Below are positions 9,100-18,000 of a DNA stretch of 24,163 nucleotides, piece after piece. Each line of letters begins with the position of its first letter. Positions within the stretch are counted from its first letter, which is position 1. The DNA comes from CAYPIE01 sp964410665 (GTDB lineage: Bacteria > Planctomycetota > Planctomycetia > Gemmatales > Gemmataceae): contig CAYPIE010000089.1 of NCBI GenBank assembly GCA_964410665.1, positions 1 to 24,163 of the forward strand, read 5' to 3'. Made by a program: the position numbers and the translations under genes. The notes beneath the pieces are model-generated. The model made no database searches. It was given only the letters and a program-made list of their open reading frames with translations, and was not told where the DNA came from.

Positions 9100-12000
9100 C
9101 TACAGAAGGAAATCGTCCTCATCCAAGTCCATTGGGGCAAAGTTTTCCAGGCGAATCGTGCTCCCGTCCTTGAGGGTGATCACGGTATCGGCGCCATCGG
9201 CGGTAATCACCAACTCAGCAAAGGTGGACGTTGAGGTTTGACGCAGATCAATCTTGTCATTGCCCTTGCCGAAGTCCTCAATCGTGTCGTCACCCGAGTT
9301 GACCCCAAACACGAACACATCCGAGCCCCAGTCACCGATGAGGGTGTCGTTGCCCGTCCCACCGTTGAGGGTATCGTTGCTGGTACCACCGACGAGGTAG
9401 TCATTCCCAGCATTGCCGATGAGGTTGTTGTTCCCGGAACCACCGTCGAGCTGGTCATTTCCACCGCCTCCGACGAGGAGGTCGTTGCCCGAACCACCGA
9501 GCAGCGTGTCTTTGCCCCCGCCACCATAGATGGTGTCGTTGTTGTGACTACCATCGAGGAGATCCTTCCCTTTTCCGCCGGAGAGGAGGTCGTTCCCAGA
9601 ACCACCGTTGAGGGTATCCTTCCCATCCCCACCAGTCAGAGTGTCGTTGCCTGAATCGCCCTGAAGCAGGTCGTTCTGGGACCCACCAGCGAGGGTGTCA
9701 TTGCCTGAATCCCCAATCAGCGTGTCCTCACCTTCACCGCCATCAAGTAGATCATCCTGCGATCCACCGGCGAGGTAGTCATTCCCAGGGCCACCCAGGA
9801 GGATGTCCTTGCCCGAACCGCCGAGCAGGGTGTCGTTGCCCTCACCGCCATCGAGTTCATCCTCCTGAGAACTGCCAGCGAGGTAGTCATCACCGCCGTA
9901 ACCATAAATGGTATCATTCGCACTCATCCCGATGATCAAGTCATTCTCCGGGGTACCCTCGAGCAGGTTCCCGAGATGGTCACCAACAATAACATTCATC
10001 TTGTAGTCATTGTAGTTGCCATCCCGATCAAGCACTCGAGCGTAGATCACCCCCGTGTAGTTCGGCTTGAAAGCAAAGGTCTTCTGATTCGAAGTGAATT
10101 GATCGAGCGGCAAGCTCGCCAACTCTGCCAACTCATCTTCGCTTTCTGCAAACATGTAGAAGTGTTCGCTCGAATCCTCGTCGACGACGTTGATGAGCTG
10201 CATGGTCACCTGGACTGGATTGGAATTATCCACCAGATTGGAGACCACCAAGTCCGCGGTGGGGGCGATGCCGCCGGTGGTTTCATCATTGTCGGTAATG
10301 GTGACATCGGCCGAGGTGGTGCCGCCCAGGACCAGACCCGAGCTCGGGCTGCTGATCGNNNNNNNNNNNNNNNNNNNNNNNNNNNNNNNNNNNNNNNNNN
10401 NNNNNNNNNNNNNNNNNNNNNNNNNNNNNNNNNNNNNNNNNNNNNNNNNNNNNNNNNNTCACCGTGATTTCGGTGCTATCCGCCTCGCTGCCAGCCGTCG
10501 TGCTCACCGACAGGTTCACCTCGGGGAAGTCGTTGTCTTGGATAGTAACATCGGCCGAGGTGGTGCCGCCCAGGACCAGACCCGAGCTCGGGCTGCTGAT
10601 CGTGAACGTCGCCGTCTCCTCGCCCTCGACCTCAGCGTCATCGTTGACACTGATCGTGAACGACGCTTCGGTCTCACCATCCAGGATCGTCAGGCTCGTC
10701 GGGATCGTACCGGTGAAGTCGGCCACGGTAATACCAGCACCGGTCAACGCCAGGTCCACCGTCTGGTCGCCGTTGACCGCTTCACTGGCGGTCACCGTCA
10801 CCGTGATTTCGGTGCTATCCGCCTCGCTGCCAGCCGTCGTGCTCACCGACAGATTCACCGGAACCGGCGGTACCTCCTGACGAACCACGATCGCACTGAC
10901 CTTACCGTTGTCCACCGACGCGGCGAAGTCGATGTCGATCATGTTGTCGGTGATGGTCACCGGAATACTGAAGATCAGCGACTCGTTGATGTCACCGCCG
11001 GTCTCGAACAGGATGTCAAAGTCATCCAGGACCGGCACGTCTTCGATCTTCACGTCGAAGACCCGCTTACCTTGCACGCTTTGGAAGATCTCGGCGAAGT
11101 ACAGCTCGACAGTGTAGGTGCCCGGTTCGACCGGGATCTCGTAACCGAGCGGGCTTTGACCGGGTTTGCCGCCAAACCGCTCGGTCTCGAACACCGTATC
11201 GTCGAAGACCGGCTGAGGCCCGTTGCCGCCATTGCTATCCTTGAAGGTATTCCCGTTGAGGGAGTAGTCGTCGGCAGCGAAGTCGATACCGTCCTGGTCA
11301 AGTAGGGCCGGGCCGCCAGCGTTGATGGCTAGGAGGACTGGGTCGGTACTCAGGGAGTCATTGTCGACAACGGTCAGCGTCACCACCTTGTCCTCGGCGA
11401 AGCTTGTCGTGGCAGTGATCTCCACCGTTTGGTCACCGTCCACAAAGGGATCGTCCACGCCAGTGATGGTGAACGTCTGCGACGACTGGCCCGAGGTAAT
11501 GACAACGGTCATCGCCGACACTTTACCTTCGCTGACGTCACTGCTGGACAGCGTCACAGTCACGTCATCGACTGCCGGGACGTCCAGGGTCACCGTTCCA
11601 ACCGCGGCACTGCCCTCGGTGATGCTCTCCGAGTCGACGACCAAGGTCAGGGCAGATGGCTCCGGCTCATCGTTGTCTTGGATAGTAACATCGGCCGAGG
11701 TGGTGCCGCCCAGGACCAGACCCGAGCTCGGGCTGCTGATCGTGAACGTCGCCGTCTCCTCGCCCTCGACCTCAGCGTCATCGTTGACGCTGATCGTGAA
11801 CGACGCTTCGGTCTCACCATCTAGGATGGTCAGGCTCGTCGGGATCGGGTCCCCCGTAAAGTCATCTGCCGAAGCGGTACCGCTCAGACCCAGAGCGACT
11901 GTCTGGTCGAGGATCACCGCCTGGTCAACGGACACCGTCACGGTGATCTCGGTGGTCCCCGCCTCGCTGCCCGCGTTCGGGCTCACCGACAGGTTCACCA

Positions 12001-15000
12001 CGGCTTGGTCGTTATCGAGGATGCCGCCCACCGCGATTGTGTTGTCGAACGGGATCTGGGTGGCACTGGGATCGATCGTCTCGCCAACGTTGGCGGCGAG
12101 GATTTGCAGGCCAAAGCTCTCAAAAGCCTCGACCAACGAGTCGTCGAACAGTACCAGCGGAACACTGAGCGGAGACGCCGTATTCGCCGGGATGGTGACA
12201 TCGATCACGAGGGCCCCAGCCTCGTTGAAGGCGACGTCTGTACCGAGAGTGGCCGGGGTGTTCGTCTGCTCGGACAGCTGGACCTGCACGGTGATCGGTT
12301 GGTTGAAGCCGTTGGTAAACTCAGGGCTGAGGAAGAGGGAGAAGTCCGCCGAGTCGCCCTCTGTCGTGCTCGAGCCGACACCAACCGAAACCTCTGGGAC
12401 CAGACGCAGCTCAGCCCCCTGGGAGAGTTGGCTCGTAAGGTTGCCGTCGCCGTCGACTACGCCGGCCGCCAGGAAGAACAGGTCGTCGATCGTCGCCGGG
12501 GCCGCGCCGTTGACACCGTTGCTGATGTCGATCTGGAAAGTGACCTCACCGTTGGCGTCAGCCGTGCCCGAGAGAACCGTCGGGGTGGCGTCGAACTGGT
12601 TGGCGTGGAACGGGTCCTGCGGGACGGTTTCACTGCCGTTGCCAGCGTGCTTCTCGTAACCCGAGGCGTCGATGAGATAGAGTTCGACAGTGCTGCCGGC
12701 TGGAGCACCGGTGACCGTGACGGTGTGTGTCGTTTCGGCCGTGGTGGCTCGACGTTCGGCGTTGATCAGGCCGTCGATCGTCAGCTCGGGAGCAGGTAAC
12801 GCTTCACTTTCATCGAAGTTTGCCTTTGAATTGTTCAGTCCAGTCAGCTCGAGTTGGCGGGTGACCGTGACCTCGCCGTCCGGGGTGTCAAAGGTGATGG
12901 TGACGGTCGTGCCGGCGATTTCTCCGCCGGAGACAGCGCCGGCCTGGCCGGTGCCGGAGGCGTTCTGGATCGACTGCGGGTCGACGTCGACGCCGAAGAC
13001 AAAGGTCCCATTGGCGACGAAGTCATTGAAGTTGAGGGTCATGACCTTGAAGCCGCCGGGGGTGGCGTTATCGCCTCCGGGCAGTTGCTCGGTGAACGGA
13101 TAGTTCTCCGGGTCACCAATGTAGCCGCTGCCGCTCGTAACCGGAGCCAACACGATGCCGTCCTCGTCAACCAAGCCGACGTCGTTGTTGGCGAACTTGA
13201 GCCCCTGGCCGCCGGCGTCGCCGGCTTCAGCAGTCGGGTCCCAAACCGCACCGAGGAATTCGCCGCCAGTCAGGTCTAGTCCGGTGGACAAGATCGCGGT
13301 GCCGATGTCAAAGGTCACGCTCTTGATCGTGACGTTGCCGGTCGAGTTGTTGCTGATGGTGAGCGAGCTGGAACCGAACGTCGTGGAGCCGCTGACTTCG
13401 ACCGTTGCATCGATAGTGAATGGCTCGTCGTTGTCGGTGATGGTCACGCTGGCAGAGTCTTTGCCCAGGACGATTCCAGCGCTGGGGTTGCTGATCGTGA
13501 AGGTGGCCGTCTCCTCGTCCTCGGGAAGGTCATCGTCGTAGACGGGGAAACTGATCGAGGCTTCGGTCTGCCCGTCCAGGATGGTCAACGTGTTCGGGAT
13601 CGTCAGCCCTTCAAAGTCCGCGGCCTCGACGCTGCCCGCGAGGTCCAGCGTCACCGTCTGGTCACCGCTGACCGCTTCGCTGGCGGTTACCGACACCGTG
13701 ATCAAGGTCAGTTCGGCTTCGCTGCCGGCGTCGGGCGTCACCGACAGGTTCACCGTCGGCACGGTGGTGGTTTCGAGTTGGATGATCTCGATGGCGTTGA
13801 CAAGCGGGTTGTTCTTGTTCGGCTCGTGAATGAACTCGAGATTGATGGTCCCGTCAGTGACCTCGACGACGTTGCTGATGAGGCCGCCGACCTGGTGACC
13901 AAACTGCGCCGACAAGTCGACGTCCATCAGGTTGACCGGGACCGAGCCCTCGATCGCGACGTCGAAGACGCGTTGGTCGGGGACACTGGTGCCGGCGAAG
14001 CCGTTGCCCATGTACAGCCGCACTTCGTACTCACCGTCCGGCAGGTCGGTGCCGAAGGCCCACTGCATGGTCGTGCCACCCTTGTTGTCCCAGCGTTCCG
14101 TGTCGAAGATCTGTCCAGGCGTCGAATTCGGGACGTTCGGGCCAGGCTCCACCGCAGCAAACCCGGTGGTATTGTTGCTTCCCGGATCCGCGAGGTACGG
14201 GCTGTTGCCGGTGGCAGTGTCCGCACCCCAGGCCGGACCATCGTCGGTCGCGGCGATCTCCGGACCGCCGGCGTTGACGCGGAAGAGCACAGTGCCAGAG
14301 GCCGGGACATCGTTGTCGGTGATGGTCACCTCGACCGTGGTGGTACTACCCAGCTCGATGCCATCTGACGGGTTCATCAGCGCGAAGATCGCCGTCTCCT
14401 CACCCTCGATCAGCAGATCGTCGTTGACATTCGTGGTAAACGAAGCCGTGGTATCTCCAACCGGAATCTCCATGGTGACCTTGCCATCCACGAAACTGGC
14501 CGTCCCGTTGGTGAAATCCTCGGCCGTGACTCCGGTGCCGCTGAGCACCACCTCGACCGTCTGAGCACTGGTCATTGCTTCACTGGCGGTCACCGTCACC
14601 GTGATTTCGGTGCTGTCCGCCTCACTACCGGCCGTGGTACTCACCGATAGGTCGACCGTCGGGATGACGGGGTCGACCAGCTGCAAGGCGATCGAATCGC
14701 TCACTGGCCCGGCAACCGTCCCCTGATCCACCGGCGCGGCGACAATCAGGTTGACCCCTTGGATGTCCGTGTCGGAGCCCGCGGTGTTGGTCAAGGTGAT
14801 CTGGAACTCGGCTTCGCCGTTGGAATCCAGGACACCGTCAAGGACGGTGACCTGCTCGGCCTGGTTCGCCTCGAACGGATCCAGGCTGGTGACGACGCCG
14901 CCAGGCTCGCCGCTGGCTTCCATGACGACGAGTTGTACGGCCTGGCCCGGGGTGCCGGTGACCTTGACCGTCTGGGAGGCGTTGGTGACCTGGGCAGTCT

Positions 15001-18000
15001 GGCCGTAGAAGTTGTTGCCGTCGGGGGCGGTGCTGACGTTCAGGACCTCGACGGTCAGCGGGTCGGCCGGGTTGGCGGTGAACACCGCCTCGGCGCCGCC
15101 GTTGCTGCCGTCGCTGAACAGCTGGCCCTCGAGCACGGTGCCGTCGGCGAAGGTGACGGTGACATTCGAGCCGATCAGCTCGGCACCCGAAACGGAACCC
15201 TGACCGCCGGACCCGGTTTGGCCCTCGATGTTGGCGGGGTCAATATCGACGCTGAAAGCGAAGCTCTCACCCATGTTAAAGTCGTTGAATGTGAGAGCAG
15301 CCTCGAGGAAGCCGCCGTTACCGAACGACTCGGAGAACGGATCGACAAGATTGTCCGTCGGGGTGACGTAACCGGTGGCAGTGGCGCCGGAGTTGGCTTG
15401 CAGCCCCTTGGCGGTTACGTCGCCGGCCGTCCCCGCCGGGTCAAAGACGATCTTCGGCAAGATCGAATTCCCCAGGTTGATCACGACCGACTCGATGTCT
15501 ACCTCGCCGGTGTTCTCGAGCACAAAGGAGCCATTGCCGAAGGTGCTGGCACCGATGTCGGCTCCCGTGTTGATCGCCAGGGTCGCCGAGGCCACCCCCT
15601 GTTGGGCAGCTTCGACGACAAAGTCGAGGGTCGAGGTGGCCGCCTGACCGTTCTGGCTCCACCACAGGGTGTAGGTGCCGGCCGCCAGCGGGGTGTCGAA
15701 TGGGCCCATCGTGGACTGGCCAAAGGCATCGCCGTCGGCCATATCGAGAAGGAGGTTGTCGCCCACCATGCTCTCGTCGAAGACGACCCCGCCGAGGAGG
15801 TTCCCGGCGTCGGGGCTGGCCGGGTCTTCGGTGAAGGTGGCTCCTGCCTGCATACCGAGGAAGGTGGCGTTGCTAAGCGAGTCGTCGTAATCGTCAAAGT
15901 CGACCAGGTTGATGGCGGTGAGCACCGAGCCCTCGGGGACGGTGAAGGTCAAGTAGTCATAGTCGCGCGGGTCGCCTTGTTGGGTGGAGACGATGGTCGT
16001 CGTGCCTTCGGCGAGGTCGATGGTAGTCGGGTTGAAGCGGTCGCCGGAGAAGTCGAGGCCGGCCGCGGGGACGCCGTCGACGCTGTCCGAAGGAAGCCCG
16101 GAATCATCCGCGACAAGAATCTCAATGCCCTTGATGGCCGGGTTCTCAATACCGTGGATAAACTCGAGCGACAGCGAGCCGTCGGTGACGTTCACCGAGG
16201 TAGTGAGCATGAAGCCAACACCAGCGCCATAGTTGTCAAAGGCGTTAACGTCGTCGAACTCCGGCGGGACCATCCCTTCGACCTCGACGTCGAACACGCG
16301 CTTGTCTTCCGCGGTGATGCCGTTGAAGATCTCGGCGAAGAACAGGTTGACGACGTAGTCGCCCTCGGCGACCGGGAACTCCCAGAGCATCTCAGGGGCG
16401 GAGGTGGCGTCGTAGCGCTCCGTGTTGAACAGGGCCACGGGAGCCGAGGCGGGGACACTAGAGTCGAGGTTGTCGGCGGTCACCGGGACCCCGTTGCTGC
16501 CGCCGGAACCGAAGGTACTGCCACCGGTGCTCATCGCCACCAGGTAGTCGCTGTTGCTGGCGTTGCCGAAGGTGCCGGTGTCGGCTGACCAAACGGGGCC
16601 GATGCCGTCGGCGGGTTCGAGCTCGGGGCCGCCGGTGTTCACGCGGTAGAGCACATCGCCAGGCAAGCCAGCCTCAACATCATCGTCCTGGATCGTGTAT
16701 GTGGCGGAGGCAGTCCCGATGTTGGCGTTGTCGCTCACCCCAGTGATGGTGACGGTGAAGTCCTCAGGCACCTCAACATCGGTGTCTTGCAGGATATTGA
16801 TGTCGATGGATTTGGATGAGCCGCTGGGGATGGTCACCGTGCCGGTGTAGACCCCGGCGTCGAGCACCCCGTCGGTGTAGGCATAATCCTGACCGGCCTT
16901 CGCCGAGCCCTCGCTGATCTGGAAGGAAACCTCGATGGGGTCCGTGGACGTCACATCGGTTCCGAACGAGATCGTCAGCGAACCAGCGCCCTCGGCGACA
17001 GGCAGGTCACCGCCGAGGATCGATACCTTGGGAACCGGGATTGGGGCTGGACCAAGGATTTCGATGCCGTTGATCAGCGGGTTTTCGACCACGTGCTCGA
17101 AGAGGATGTTGAGGGTGCCATCGGTGACGGGTACCTCATAGGTAAACATGCCGCCGACCTGGTGGCCGAGCGTGGCGGATAGATCGAGGTCGTTCTCGAC
17201 CTGATTCCCCTCGATCGAGATATCGAAGACGCGTTCGCCCGGCTGGCTGGTGCCGCCGAAGCCATTGCCCATGAATAGGTTGACGAAGTAGGTGCCGTCG
17301 GTCGGGGCGTCGAACGCCCACTCCATCTCCGGTGCAGAACCCGGGTCCCAGCGTTCCTGGGCGAAGATCGCTTGCGGCACGTAGTCCGGGACGGCGTAGT
17401 CGCCGCTGTCACGACCAGTGATGTTGTGGGTGGAGACGTTGCCGGTGTTGACCGAGAAGCCTTCACCGGACTGAGCCCCTTTATCGCCGGCGCCGACCCA
17501 GTCGACGTCGCCGTCGGGGTCGAACTCCGAGCCCGGCAGGGCGGCCAGGGTTGTGTTGCTGGTGTTTACGCGGTAGAGCAGTTGGGTACTAGAGACGGTG
17601 ACCTCGACGCTGGCCATGTCGGGGAAGGTCCCATCGGAAATCGCGTAGTTGAAGCTGGCCAGGCCTTCGAAGTCCGCGTCGGGCGTAAAGACAACGAAGT
17701 CGTCGGTTGTGTCGCCGGGGGTATCGTTGTTGTTGAGTTCGACCACACCATTGGTCGCACTCGACACCGCCGTGACGCTCAGGATGTCGGTCGGGTTCAG
17801 GTCGCTGTCGTTGGCGAGCAGGTCGGCCACCGGGATGATCAACGGTTGGTTGACACCGGTGGAAAATTCATCGTCGCCGGCCTCGGGTGCCACCGGGATC
17901 TCGGTGGGGGTGATGGTCAGTTCGAGGAAGTCGGCGGTGAATGGCGCCTGATCGCCGCGCGAGGTGGCGAGCATCGTCACCACGGGGGCGCTGGCTTGGC

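Noticed and set aside
9238..9654. Plus-strand open frame with regular valine-rich repeats
   Set aside because: It is the antisense reading of the RTX repeat array; the periodicity comes from the 27-base RTX units. The same applies to 22275-23387.
10286..10358. Apparent frameshifted end of the giant gene at the first gap
   Set aside because: The other frame continues the Calx-beta repeat perfectly into the linker and RTX region. The shift comes from filling the gap with exactly 100 N.
9330..12000. Repeat arrays considered as CRISPR
   Set aside because: The repeats are in-frame protein repeats (RTX nonapeptides and Calx-beta units) without unique spacers of constant length, and no cas genes are nearby.
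14759..16588. 609-residue plus-strand open frame inside the giant gene
   Set aside because: It is antisense to well-supported Calx-beta, malectin and unnamed-domain coding sequence. Its composition is what a GC-rich minus-strand gene produces on the other strand.
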